DNA of 37,693 nucleotides from assembly GCA_016276965.1 (NCBI GenBank), contig JADNRU010000006.1:8850-46542 (forward strand), given 5' to 3'. The notes under the pieces are model-generated. The model ran no database searches and was not told the DNA's origin. It saw only the letters and a program-made list of their open reading frames with translations. Source of the stretch: Nitrosopumilales archaeon. GTDB lineage: Archaea > Thermoproteota > Nitrososphaeria > Nitrososphaerales > Nitrosopumilaceae. Made by a program: the position numbers and the translations under genes. Shown here piece by piece: positions 7,470 through 15,976 of the stretch; positions within the stretch are counted from its first letter, which is position 1; each line of letters begins with the position of its first letter.

Positions 7470-7735
7470 ATAAAAAAATGTTGGATATACTTGCCTGCCC
7501 AATAGACAAGCATCACCCACTTGAAATTTTTGAATCAAAAACTAAAGACGATTTAGTGGTAGAGGGAGCCCTCTATTGCACTGATTGTTCTAGATTTTTC
7601 CCAATAATAGAGGAAATTCCCATAATGTTACCTGATGAACTAAGAGACAAAAAGCAAGAGATGGATTTTTTAAAAAACAATCAAGAAAGCTTGCCTGAAA
7701 AAATAATCAAACAAGCATCACCTTGGCATTTGTGA
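7466..7735 (+). CDS. Trm112/UPF0434-like small zinc-binding-type protein
   Basis: 89 aa. N-terminal MLDILACPIDKHHPLEIFE, central ALYCTDCSRFFPI and EEIPIMLPDELR match the Trm112/YcaR fold, a small beta domain that in archaea and eukaryotes activates class I methyltransferases. Only one CxxC (CTDC) plus a CP is present, so zinc coordination is incomplete relative to four-Cys members. It is translationally coupled by ATGA overlap to the sugar oxidoreductase and sits inside the sugar gene group. Its methyltransferase partner, if any, is not in this window. Confidence 0.75.
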   Translation: MNKKMLDILACPIDKHHPLEIFESKTKDDLVVEGALYCTDCSRFFPIIEEIPIMLPDELRDKKQEMDFLKNNQESLPEKIIKQASPWHL

Positions 7736-7741
7736 TTTCTT

Positions 7742-8218
7742 TTGGTTACTAATTTCATTTCAGAAAAAGCAAAGATTGGAAAAAATGTAAAAATTTGGCA
7801 TTTTACTTATGTCGGAGATAATACTGAAATAGCTGACAACGTGAAAATTGGATCTCTAGTTCACATTGATTATAACGTTAAGATTGGCGAGAACTCTATG
7901 ATTGAAGGTGCAGTTTACATTCCTCCGTTATCAAGAATAGGTAAAAATGTCTTCATTGGTCCCGCTGCAGCATTAACTAACGATCCTTATCCACCCAGTA
8001 TCAAAATGATTGGGGTAACTATTGAGGATGGAGCAATAATTGGTTCCCGAGCCGTAATTAAAGCAGGCGTAACAGTTGGAAAAAACAGTGTAGTAGCTAT
8101 GGGAGCAGTAGTTACAAAGAATGTTCCTGATAACACTGTAGTAGTAGGAGTTCCAGCAAAGGAAAAATATTCACGAGAAGAGTATGATAAAAAAAGAAAG
8201 AATTGGATCGATAGCTAA
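7742..8218 (+). CDS. Left-handed beta-helix (hexapeptide) N-acetyltransferase, WbpD-like
   Basis: 158 aa from a TTG at 7742, the first start after the in-frame Trm112-like stop. It is built of hexapeptide repeats ([LIV]Gxxxx), for example VKIGENSMI, RIGKNVFIG and GAIIGSRAVIKAGVTVGKNSVV, and ends with the VPDNTVVVGVPAK closure common to sugar acetyltransferases. The NDPYPPS loop resembles the WbpD/WlbB branch that acetylates UDP-2-acetamido-3-amino-uronate. This suggests a step of nucleotide-sugar synthesis together with the oxidoreductase upstream. The last four bases overlap the convergent small membrane gene. Confidence 0.8.
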   Translation: MVTNFISEKAKIGKNVKIWHFTYVGDNTEIADNVKIGSLVHIDYNVKIGENSMIEGAVYIPPLSRIGKNVFIGPAAALTNDPYPPSIKMIGVTIEDGAIIGSRAVIKAGVTVGKNSVVAMGAVVTKNVPDNTVVVGVPAKEKYSREEYDKKRKNWIDS

Positions 8219-8448
8219 TCTTTTAGCTCAGTTTCAAAGATCCAGTTTTTGATTTTTGTAAGAATAAAAATCCAAGCTACTACTAATCCAAACGCAACAA
8301 TTGCTTTAATCCCCGAAGAAAGAATCTGGTCAAATTCTCCATATCCAGAAATTGAAATAGGGGCCAAAATTAAAATTGAAATTCCACCTCCTAGAATAAT
8401 CAAAATCCACATGACAAAGATGAATGTATAAACTGATGATCCTTTCAT
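8215..8448 (-). CDS. Small membrane protein, two predicted TM helices
   Basis: 77 aa. Hydrophobic segments are at about 7-32 and 46-66, with a short charged tail ending in ETELKD, giving a hairpin topology. There is no known motif. It is the last gene of the gins23-mcm-hel308-GPT operon; its ATG overlaps the GPT stop by 4 bp, which favours a real, co-translated gene. It may work with the GlcNAc-1-P transferase in the membrane, but this is only positional inference. Confidence 0.7.
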   Translation of the reverse strand: MKGSSVYTFIFVMWILIILGGGISILILAPISISGYGEFDQILSSGIKAIVAFGLVVAWIFILTKIKNWIFETELKD

Positions 8449-9443
8449 AAAGAAACACCCATCAAAAATGCTGTAAGTATTGCAAGAAATCCTGAAAATA
8501 CTGTTAGCTTAAAGATTACAGAACCTATCTCTTTTTCAGTCAGTGGACCTCCAGCAAGAATTAATCTTACCAAAGTTACACTGGCATCCTTATCAGCTGT
8601 TGCTTTTAACTTGTAGTCGTCTGTGAGTACAACAGGTTTTGATTTTATTTCTCTGTGCTCTACGATTCTTTTCATACTTGATAAAAACAAAAATGAATTG
8701 ATGATTGCAGGTCCCAAAGCAACTGCTGCAATAACTTCAACTTCCCCTACAATCGCAATTGCACCATACATGGCTCCAAGAGTTAACGCTCCGGAATCAC
8801 CTGGAAATATCTTACAGGGAAATTTATGATATTTGTAAAAAGCTAGCGAGACAAATACTAGCGAAAGAGATGCAATTGCAATTTCATAATTTTCTAAAAT
8901 AATTAATGAAATTGTTAATGCAGAACTTGCAATAACCATAAATCCACTGGCTACACCATTTAGCACATCAATTGAATTGATAGTGTTTCCAGTAATTGGA
9001 ATCATAAAAATTGCAACAACTATATACAATAATGGAATTTTTACTGCGCCAAAAAGTGGAAAGGCAAGATCAGTATCATAAGCACCAAGTAAAATTATTG
9101 GAACAACAGTTAGGGCAAGAGCTAATGGTTTGAACCAGCCGCCCATAACTTTTTTGTCATCGACAAGTCCCACAAAGAATGCTAAAATTGTTGTAATCAC
9201 AATTGCAGAAATTTCTACCCGGACAATTGGCATTAAAACGTAAAGTGCCATTTCTGATGCGACAATCCCAGAAATAATGGCAGGTCCTCCGGGTCTTGCA
9301 ACCATTGCTCCACCCTTTCGATGATAATCTTTGACCGTTAGATTTCGTTTTTCTAGAAATTTAATCAATAAAGGTGTGAAAAAATAAACTGTAAAAAACG
9401 CAATAGCTGAAACAAGTACTGCTGCTATGATTTGATCTTGCAA
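8445..9443 (-). CDS. Polyprenyl/dolichyl-phosphate GlcNAc-1-phosphate transferase (GPT/AglH/WecA family)
   Basis: 332 aa with about ten hydrophobic segments. Catalytic features of the MraY/WecA/DPAGT1 superfamily are visible: GLVDDKK with the Asp pair at 95-96, the GNTINSIDVLNGVASG loop at 152-167, and FPGDSGAL with Asp216 at 213-220. The family transfers a sugar-1-phosphate from a UDP-HexNAc to a lipid phosphate at the cytoplasmic membrane face, the first step of N-glycan or surface-glycan assembly. The ATG abuts the Hel308 stop with no gap. The start lies at the beginning of the first membrane segment. Donor sugar is not determined. Confidence 0.85.
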   Translation of the reverse strand: MQDQIIAAVLVSAIAFFTVYFFTPLLIKFLEKRNLTVKDYHRKGGAMVARPGGPAIISGIVASEMALYVLMPIVRVEISAIVITTILAFFVGLVDDKKVMGGWFKPLALALTVVPIILLGAYDTDLAFPLFGAVKIPLLYIVVAIFMIPITGNTINSIDVLNGVASGFMVIASSALTISLIILENYEIAIASLSLVFVSLAFYKYHKFPCKIFPGDSGALTLGAMYGAIAIVGEVEVIAAVALGPAIINSFLFLSSMKRIVEHREIKSKPVVLTDDYKLKATADKDASVTLVRLILAGGPLTEKEIGSVIFKLTVFSGFLAILTAFLMGVSL

Positions 9444-11570
9444 TTATCTACCTTTTCGTAGTTGGGACTTTATGTTATCTGCCAGTGTCGAACCAATTTT
9501 ATCAATTTCTGCTAATTTTTTAACTGGAATTTTTGAGAGGTCTTCAAGATTCTTTACCCCATTTTTGTACAATATTCGGGCACGAATTCGTCCAATTCCT
9601 TTGATTTTTACCAGATCAACTAATTCTTCTCTTATACCATAAATTATTCTTCTTCGCAGAATGTCAAGTTCTTCGAGTAAATCAACACGATTGCTTTGCT
9701 TTGTTAATTCCCGAAGGCAATGAACAAGCCAATCTGCAGTTTCTACCATTCTGTGCATATCGCCAGATTGCATATTGAGATTATCTGAAAGTGAGATTTC
9801 TGATGATTCTGTGATCCATGATTGAAGTGCAAGTAAACTTCTGGAACAATCGTATTCGGAGATTGGTTCAATTAATTCTGATGAATAGTTTTCAAGTAAA
9901 AGACTCACCTTTTCATAATCTTTGTTTCGAAGTGAAAACTTGGGGAAAAATTCTTCGCAACTTGTAATTACATGCAAAAACCCAAGTGTATGTTTTCTTT
10001 CCTTTGAGACTTGTTCAATTGAATCTCTGAAAAAAGTTGCAGTAAGTGGATCAATGTATAATTTTGAAACTTTTTTTCCAAATTCTGTAGCAGCAAATCG
10101 TTCTTCTTTTTTTATGATCAGCTCTTCAGATAAAAGAAATTTTATTGCTATATCTATTCCAAATTTGATAGTTGGTTTTCTTGTTTGTAATCCACCTAGA
10201 GTTTGTAAAAAGAAATCTATTATCTGATCTTTTTTGATTCCAGGATTAGTTGCTATAAGACTCAAAATATGAGTTCGAAGTGACTTGTCATCTGTAATCT
10301 TTGATTCTATAGGTTCTGGTTCACCATTAATGTAATAATCAATTAATTCAGAACGGTTAGAATTACCAATTATTATAGCTTCACCAAAATCATCATATTG
10401 AGGTCTTCCTGCTCTTCCGCAAAGCTGTTTGTATTCAAGAATACTAATTGGCATGTTTATTCCAACACGTGAATTATATCTGTTTAAGCTTGAAATTACA
10501 ACTCGTCTGGCAGGAAGATTAACACCTGCCCCCAGAGTTGGAGTTGCTGCAATTAATTTTATTTTCCCATTTCTAAATTCAGATTCAACTGTTTCTCTAC
10601 AATTTTGATTAAGCCCTGCATGATGGAATGCAACTCCTTTTTTTACCAAAGTAGCAAGAGTTTTGATTAAATCTGTATGTTCATTGTTTGCGAGAATTTT
10701 TCTTGAAATTTTTTCAAGTTCTTTTATTTCTGATTTATCTAATGAAGTGGAAATTGCGTCAGCTGCCTTGGTAGCAAGTGAAGATGATCTAGTTCTGGTT
10801 TCAGCAAATAGTAAAGATTGTCCACCGTTTTTTACTGATTCTATGCCTAAATCTACAGGTTTTCCTCTAATGCTTGATTCAATTTCAAATTCTCTACCGT
10901 CATTCATGACTACAGAACCTGCATCATAGACTCCTTCAAAAAGAGGGACTGGTCGCCATTTATTTTCTACAAGTTTACACCCTAACCATTCTGATATCTC
11001 ATCTGAGTTACTAATAGTAGCACTAAGCCCAAGAATTTGTGGTTTATTTTCTAGAAGTTTTAATTTTGTTAAAATGATCTCAAGAGTTGGTCCTCTGTCA
11101 TCATCACCAATTAGATGAATCTCATCAGCTATTACCAAGCCAACATCGTCAACCCATTCAGAACCATGACGGATAATTGAATCCATTTTTTCATTTGTAA
11201 GAATTATGACATCACTGTTAACAAGATCCTTATCAACTGCTTCAAAATCTCCTGTTGAAATTTTAACTTTAATTTTTCTTTTAAAATCAATGGATTCTAA
11301 TTTTTTGAATTCTGAAAATTTTTCTGCTGCCAAAGCTCTTAATGGACAGAGATAGACAATCTTGCCTTTGCTTTTTGAAAGATAATTTATCATCGAAAGA
11401 ATTGCAATTAGTGTTTTTCCACTAGCTGTTGGAGCAGAAATTAAAAGACTTTTTCCGTGAAGTAAACCAGCTTTGATACTATCTTCTTGTGGAGGATAAA
11501 GTTCTGTATAACCTTCTTTTTTTAAAAAGTCAATTGCTGCTTTAAATAGATTTAGCTCAGATATTTTCAT
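9444..11570 (-). CDS. Hel308/Ski2-like superfamily 2 DNA helicase
   Basis: 708 aa, the expected size for archaeal Hel308, a 3'-5' helicase acting at stalled forks. The Q-motif region is YPPQ (25-28), Walker A APTASGKT (46-53), DEIH box (149-152), motif VI CGRAGRP in the second RecA domain, then winged-helix and ratchet domains. A C-terminal helix-hairpin-helix (LVKIKGIGRIRARILY, then EIDKIGSTLADNI) is the usual DNA-binding tail. The ATG overlaps the MCM stop by 4 bp, so translation is coupled with the replicative helicase. Confidence 0.9.
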   Translation of the reverse strand: MKISELNLFKAAIDFLKKEGYTELYPPQEDSIKAGLLHGKSLLISAPTASGKTLIAILSMINYLSKSKGKIVYLCPLRALAAEKFSEFKKLESIDFKRKIKVKISTGDFEAVDKDLVNSDVIILTNEKMDSIIRHGSEWVDDVGLVIADEIHLIGDDDRGPTLEIILTKLKLLENKPQILGLSATISNSDEISEWLGCKLVENKWRPVPLFEGVYDAGSVVMNDGREFEIESSIRGKPVDLGIESVKNGGQSLLFAETRTRSSSLATKAADAISTSLDKSEIKELEKISRKILANNEHTDLIKTLATLVKKGVAFHHAGLNQNCRETVESEFRNGKIKLIAATPTLGAGVNLPARRVVISSLNRYNSRVGINMPISILEYKQLCGRAGRPQYDDFGEAIIIGNSNRSELIDYYINGEPEPIESKITDDKSLRTHILSLIATNPGIKKDQIIDFFLQTLGGLQTRKPTIKFGIDIAIKFLLSEELIIKKEERFAATEFGKKVSKLYIDPLTATFFRDSIEQVSKERKHTLGFLHVITSCEEFFPKFSLRNKDYEKVSLLLENYSSELIEPISEYDCSRSLLALQSWITESSEISLSDNLNMQSGDMHRMVETADWLVHCLRELTKQSNRVDLLEELDILRRRIIYGIREELVDLVKIKGIGRIRARILYKNGVKNLEDLSKIPVKKLAEIDKIGSTLADNIKSQLRKGR

Positions 11571-13645
11571 ACTCGGTTATAATGACCGGGTTTAGATTCA
11601 TAAATAGATGCCTCACGAAGCATCTTTCTAATGTAGTTTCTAGCTTCCTCTTCTGTGAATTTACCTGTTTTCATAAGTTCCTGTGTGAACAGCTTTTCCT
11701 CTACGGCGGTTTTATTTTCACCTTCAAGTGATTTTAGTACATCCATAAAGAGCTGCATTTTTGAAATTTCACTGTGTGCTCTGCCCTGTAAAACACCTAG
11801 GTCTACTTTTCCGGTATTGACATCAACACCTGCATCCTGTAACATACTTTGGATTAGAAAAATTGCCCTTTCTGCATCTTCGGCTTCTACTTGGTTTTTC
11901 ATTAAGAGTCGTGCTCGAGCAGTTGCGAGTCTAATCAATCCTTCTAATTGTCTAGGAGTAACCGTAATCATGTCTTCAGAATCAACGTTTCTCATTTTCA
12001 TGTAGTATTCGAGAATTTTTTCTTCAGCTTCTTTTGTAAGGACCGGTTTGAGTCTCTTTGAATATGCTAAATATTTTGTTAAAATATCTGCATCAATTAA
12101 TGAACGAGTCGCTGCTCCAGTTGGAGAATGTAAATTAATAATATGTTTTGCAATCTTTGTGTCTTTTTCTCTTGATGGTATGTCTCGTACAACGAAAATT
12201 AAATCAAATCTTGTTAATAGTGGTATTGGGAGATTGACATTTTCTGTTATGTTTTTGAAAGGATCATACTTTCCATACATTGGGTTTGCTGCAGCAAGAA
12301 TGGATGTTCTTGCATTAAGAGTCGCCACTATTCCACCTTTTGCAATACTAGCTGTTTGTTGCTCCATTACTTCATGAAGTGCACTTCTGTCTTCAGGTTT
12401 CATTTTATCAAATTCATCTATACAGACTAGTCCTTGGTCCCCTAGAACCACTGCGCCTGCTTCTAACATCATTATTCCAGTTTTGTCACGAATTACTGCT
12501 GCAGTAAGACCAGCAGCTGTGGAACCACGACCAGATGTGTATAGCCCTCTTGGTGCAATCCTTGCACAAAACTTTAACATTTCACTTTTTGCAGTACCTG
12601 GATCTCCTACCAAAAAGATGTTAATATCACCTCTAATCTTTGTTCCATCCTGAAGAACTCTTTGAGTAGAACCTGTAATTAACAAAAGAATTGCTTCTTT
12701 GATTAAAGTATGACCTTGAATGTGTGGTGCAAAAGAATCTATCAATCGTTGATAAATTTCCGGGTTTTTTGCTAATGATTTGATTATTTTTTCTTCTTCT
12801 GATGAGACTTCTTCTCTTTCAGTATTTCTAGAAATTTTTGATCCTCGTCCACCAAGAAATTCAATATTGTTTCCATCAATTCTAAGCCTGTAAAGACCAC
12901 TAGTAGCCTTCCCACCTGCAATATATTCTTGCTCGATTCTAACAAGACCTGTTAGAATGATTCTATCTCCAGGTCTTGCATTGTCTACTAGATCTTGTTT
13001 TATGGATACATCAACATAATGAGGAAGTTGCCCAGGTGGTAGATCCTCAGGTAATTCCTGTAATCTTAAAATTTGAAAATCGATAAAGCTACTTAATTCT
13101 GGTTCAATTTTTAGATCTCTGTGTGTACATTTTGGGAGTGAACATTTAGTTGGCGGAGTTATGTTTAGTCCTTTTTGGTGAATAATTTGGGTAACATGAT
13201 TTTCTGGACATTTGTAAATAATTTCTCGAGCAAGTGGTTTTACCTCAGATGATCTTACTACCATTCCAGATACGCTAGTCATTTTGTTGATAATTTCTGC
13301 GTTAATTTGTCTAAGACTGCGTTGGACTGGATAGTTAACTATTCTTGCCCTTATCTCATCTTTGATTTTTGCAGCATATTGAGGAAATCTTTCTTGTAAG
13401 ATGTCTTTAATTGCCTTTGCAAAAGCCTCTAAAATCTCGTCTGGATTTTCATTGAATCTAGTTTCTATTTGTGAAATTGTTACTAAATCATTGTAATCTA
13501 TTACAATAAAACTATCCCTTTTAGGCATCATTTGGTCGATTTGCTCGACGTATTTGAAAGAACCATCTTTGTCTTTGAACTGCTTAAGAAATTCCTTAAC
13601 TTTATCAGATAAAGCAGATAATGTTTGGGTTTCTAATGCAGTCAT
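11567..13645 (-). CDS. mcm: MCM replicative DNA helicase
   Basis: 692 aa, full length, no intein. The N-terminal domain has a zinc site (Cys146, His150, Cys168, Cys173). The AAA+ core shows Walker A GDPGTAKS (347-354), Walker B CIDEFDKM (408-415) and an arginine-finger region LLTRF (Arg479). The C-terminus is a winged helix. It forms the hexameric helicase of the CMG-like complex. Its ATG overlaps the gins23 stop by 4 bp, and its stop overlaps the hel308 ATG by 4 bp. Confidence 0.97.
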   Translation of the reverse strand: MTALETQTLSALSDKVKEFLKQFKDKDGSFKYVEQIDQMMPKRDSFIVIDYNDLVTISQIETRFNENPDEILEAFAKAIKDILQERFPQYAAKIKDEIRARIVNYPVQRSLRQINAEIINKMTSVSGMVVRSSEVKPLAREIIYKCPENHVTQIIHQKGLNITPPTKCSLPKCTHRDLKIEPELSSFIDFQILRLQELPEDLPPGQLPHYVDVSIKQDLVDNARPGDRIILTGLVRIEQEYIAGGKATSGLYRLRIDGNNIEFLGGRGSKISRNTEREEVSSEEEKIIKSLAKNPEIYQRLIDSFAPHIQGHTLIKEAILLLITGSTQRVLQDGTKIRGDINIFLVGDPGTAKSEMLKFCARIAPRGLYTSGRGSTAAGLTAAVIRDKTGIMMLEAGAVVLGDQGLVCIDEFDKMKPEDRSALHEVMEQQTASIAKGGIVATLNARTSILAAANPMYGKYDPFKNITENVNLPIPLLTRFDLIFVVRDIPSREKDTKIAKHIINLHSPTGAATRSLIDADILTKYLAYSKRLKPVLTKEAEEKILEYYMKMRNVDSEDMITVTPRQLEGLIRLATARARLLMKNQVEAEDAERAIFLIQSMLQDAGVDVNTGKVDLGVLQGRAHSEISKMQLFMDVLKSLEGENKTAVEEKLFTQELMKTGKFTEEEARNYIRKMLREASIYESKPGHYNRV

Positions 13646-14160
13646 TTAGTATTACCCAAAATCTGTTTTTTAAAGTCTAAAGAAGTATTGTAAACGTTTT
13701 CATAGAATGAACGCTCCTCCGTAGTCAACTTTTGACTCAAGTTAGTACTTAATTTGGAAGAATCTGCAAGCTGGATGATTTTTCCTTGTCTTTTTCTTAC
13801 AAGTGAATTAAGCATACTTTGGACTTTGTCAAAATCGTCTTTTGGTAATTTTTTCATGTAAGAATTTAATCTAATGTAAAAGTGTAGATCTAAAGTTGCA
13901 AGCTCAAACTCTCCTTGAACATTTTCTTTAACTATTGCTTGTTTTAATTCCACTACCATATCGGTTTCTTCAATGGTAACATGTTTTTCTGATTCGAGGA
14001 CATTTGCTATCCATCTTGGAAAGTTTAAAATTTCACCTTGTTTCCCGTCAACATTTACTCCAGAAACGTTAACTTTTACATCGTGAAGAAAAGTTACTTT
14101 AACTTCCTCTAGGTCAAATCCTGTAGCATGTACCCTTGCAAGCTCAGCTATGTTTACCAT
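13642..14160 (-). CDS. gins23: GINS complex subunit Gins23
   Basis: 172 aa. It begins with a small beta-rich B domain (LEEVKVTFLHDVKVNV, then GEILNFPRWIANVLE), followed by the helical A domain. The B-then-A order and the FPRWIANVL motif are those of Sld5-group-opposite Psf2/Psf3-type Gins23. GINS links MCM with the Cdc45/RecJ-like component and polymerases. It is the first gene of the replication operon and is adjacent to mcm as in many archaea. The upstream spacer is the GATC-rich region described below. Confidence 0.85.
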   Translation of the reverse strand: MVNIAELARVHATGFDLEEVKVTFLHDVKVNVSGVNVDGKQGEILNFPRWIANVLESEKHVTIEETDMVVELKQAIVKENVQGEFELATLDLHFYIRLNSYMKKLPKDDFDKVQSMLNSLVRKRQGKIIQLADSSKLSTNLSQKLTTEERSFYENVYNTSLDFKKQILGNTK

Positions 14161-14165
14161 TGTAA

Positions 14166-14241
14166 GATCAATACTCGCAGGAAGGATCGAGATGAATCAG
14201 ATCGATCAAGTTTGTTAACCATTTGGTGAGATCAATTGATC
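14166..14241. promoter_or_regulatory. GATC-rich divergent spacer between gins23 and rfcS
   Basis: Six GATC tetramers occur in 76 bp (starting at 14166, 14185, 14200, 14204, 14230 and 14238), including the palindromes GATCGATC (14200-14207) and GATCAATTGATC (14230-14241). At about one-third G+C fewer than one would be expected. The block sits in the shared promoter region of the gins23-mcm operon and rfcS. It could be an operator for coordinated replication-gene control, a methylation-sensitive element or part of an origin; nothing in the window decides. A possible TATA (ACTATTTA) for rfcS lies at 14255-14262. Confidence 0.45.
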
Positions 14242-14289
14242 CTCTAAAAAGTCAACTATTTACTGGAGACTAAGCATTGGTGATTGGAA

Positions 14290-15246
14290 ATGTCCATTTC
14301 TAATTTAATGTGGGTAGAAAAATATCGTCCACACAAGATCACAGAACTAGTTAATCAGAAAGAAATTGTGGGCAGCATAAAATCACTATTGAAGAATCAA
14401 CCTGAAATGCCTCACTTGCTTTTTTCAGGTTCAGCAGGCGTTGGAAAAACCACATTGGCTTTGTGTATCTCTGAAGAAATTTTAGGAAAACATTGGAAGG
14501 GTTTTACGCTTGAGCTCAATGCATCCGATGAGCGAGGAATCAACATGGTTAGGGAGCGAGTAAAGAAATTTTCCCGCTTTGCTGGACTAGATACCGAAAT
14601 TCCTTTTAAATTAATTATTCTTGATGAGGCCGATGAGATGACAGCTGATGCACAAACTGCATTGCGAAGGATTATTGAGGATACTGCAAAATTTTGCAGA
14701 TTTATTCTGATCGCAAATAACATCTCAAAGATAATAGACCCAATTCAGAGCCGCTGTGCAGTTTTCAAATTTACTACAATTCCACAAAAAGATGTAGTAA
14801 CTCAACTAAAAAACATTGCAAAAAAAGAAAAGATTAAAGCTGATGAAAAAGGTCTTGCAGCAATTTATGATTATACTGAGGGGGACTTGAGACATGCAAT
14901 TAATCTGTTGCAGGCCTCAGCAAGTTTAGGAAATGTTTCAGAAGCAAATGTCAAGGCTTCAGCTGGACTTACCAAAACCAAAGACGTAGATGATGTTTTG
15001 AAGATTGCCCTTGATGGAAAAATAACAAATGCAAGAAACAAAATGATAGAGCTTATCAAAGTTTATGGAATGTCTGAATCTGATTTTCTAAAATATATCA
15101 ATGCAGCTTTGTTTAGATCAAAGAACAAACATTTGAGTGAAATTTCAGAGGTAATTGCAAAGTATGATTTTAGAATATTGAGTGGAGCTAATCCAGAAAT
15201 TCAATTGTCTGCTTTATTAGCTGAGCTCGGAAAGTTTGGAAAATAA
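14290..15246 (+). CDS. rfcS: Replication factor C small subunit
   Basis: 318 aa. AAA+ clamp loader subunit that, with RfcL, loads PCNA. RFC boxes: WVEKYRP (8-14), Walker A GSAGVGKT (47-54), DEAD Walker B (112-115), the arginine-finger SRC motif (154-156), and a C-terminal collar domain. I start at the ATG at 14290 (MSISNLMWVEKYRP); a TTG at 14284 would add two residues. The stop codon ends at 15246, directly against the tRNA-Ser gene on the opposite strand. It is divergent from gins23-mcm, so replication genes surround one spacer. Confidence 0.95.
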   Translation: MSISNLMWVEKYRPHKITELVNQKEIVGSIKSLLKNQPEMPHLLFSGSAGVGKTTLALCISEEILGKHWKGFTLELNASDERGINMVRERVKKFSRFAGLDTEIPFKLIILDEADEMTADAQTALRRIIEDTAKFCRFILIANNISKIIDPIQSRCAVFKFTTIPQKDVVTQLKNIAKKEKIKADEKGLAAIYDYTEGDLRHAINLLQASASLGNVSEANVKASAGLTKTKDVDDVLKIALDGKITNARNKMIELIKVYGMSESDFLKYINAALFRSKNKHLSEISEVIAKYDFRILSGANPEIQLSALLAELGKFGK

Positions 15247-15330
15247 CGCAGAGAGAGGGATTCGAACCCTCGTGTTCTTGCGAACACAGGCTCTCAAGGC
15301 CCGCGCCCTACCAGGCTAGGCGACCTCTGC
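15247..15330 (-). tRNA. tRNA-Ser (TGA)
   Basis: 84 nt, class II with a long variable arm (TGTTC-GCAA-GAACA). Acceptor GCAGAGG/TCTCTGC, anticodon stem CGGGC/GCCTG with loop CTTGAGA, anticodon TGA (codon TCA), T arm GAGGG-TTCGAAT-CCCTC. Discriminator G as usual for serine. CCA not encoded, no intron. The 3' end touches the rfcS stop with no spacer. Confidence 0.95.
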
Positions 15331-15394
15331 GGGATTCGTTGATACTCTCTGACTAAAATTTGTTTTAGAAGATATTTTTCAATAAAGTATTACA

Positions 15395-15419
15395 TAAAAA
15401 ATAAAGAAAGGAAAAAAGG
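15395..15419 (-). terminator. T-rich terminator after ferredoxin
   Basis: Reading the minus strand, the two bases after the ferredoxin stop run into CCCTTTTTTCCTTTCTTTAT, followed by more T. This pyrimidine-rich tract without a hairpin is typical of archaeal termination. Confidence 0.45.
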
Positions 15420-15420
15420 G

Positions 15421-15954
15421 CTAATGTTCTGCGTGTGGATTAGCTGATCCAGATTCCATTTTTTGGAATGTTCCAGCTGCTTTTTCGTGCCACTCCTGGT
15501 TTCCTTGGTCAACAAGAACAGCTTGTGGTGGACATACTGAAACACAGGCCATGCACCAGATACAATCGTGTTCTCTGATTGGATCTGCATTGTCAGAATA
15601 ATCTTTTCGTTCTTCTTTGACAGCACTTCCAGTTCCTTCAAAGGTTTCATTTATTGCCTTTATAGCAGGAATGTCCTTTTCAGTTCTGTACCACTGGAAT
15701 ACTTGAACAGGACATGCCTCAATGCATGCACCATCTGCTACACAAGAGTCCCAGTCAACAGCTACCATTGTTCCGCTGACACCAAGCTTTTCCATCTTCT
15801 CCTTGTGGGTTTTGTATGCTGCTACGACTTGCTCGTCCTTTGAGGCCTCTACCAAACCCTGAGATGGCCAAACCCAATGGAAGTATTCACCGCCAGCGAG
15901 TGAGATCTTTCCAACCGGTTTTTTATCATGACAAAAATCTTCCTTAATTGGCAT
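15421..15954 (-). CDS. Zinc-type dicluster ferredoxin (seven-iron, Sulfolobus-like)
   Basis: 177 aa. The N-terminal extension (His/Trp-rich, about 20-65) precedes a dicluster core, as in Sulfolobus zinc-containing ferredoxin. The first cluster is CVADGACIEACP with Cys71, Cys77, Cys81 and Asp74 in place of the second Cys, so it is probably [3Fe-4S] or Asp-ligated. The second is CIWCMACVSVCP with Cys131, 134, 137 and 141, a classical [4Fe-4S] site. It carries low-potential electrons, for example for 2-oxoacid oxidoreductases, and may partner the two FNR-type flavoproteins. A near-consensus TATA box 27 nt upstream suggests strong leaderless expression. Confidence 0.9.
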   Translation of the reverse strand: MPIKEDFCHDKKPVGKISLAGGEYFHWVWPSQGLVEASKDEQVVAAYKTHKEKMEKLGVSGTMVAVDWDSCVADGACIEACPVQVFQWYRTEKDIPAIKAINETFEGTGSAVKEERKDYSDNADPIREHDCIWCMACVSVCPPQAVLVDQGNQEWHEKAAGTFQKMESGSANPHAEH

Positions 15955-15976
15955 CAGAAATATTTCATCCCAGATG

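Noticed and set aside
14166-14241. GATC cluster as the chromosomal origin
   Set aside because: No orc1/cdc6 gene or clear origin-recognition repeats nearby; kept as a regulatory candidate only.
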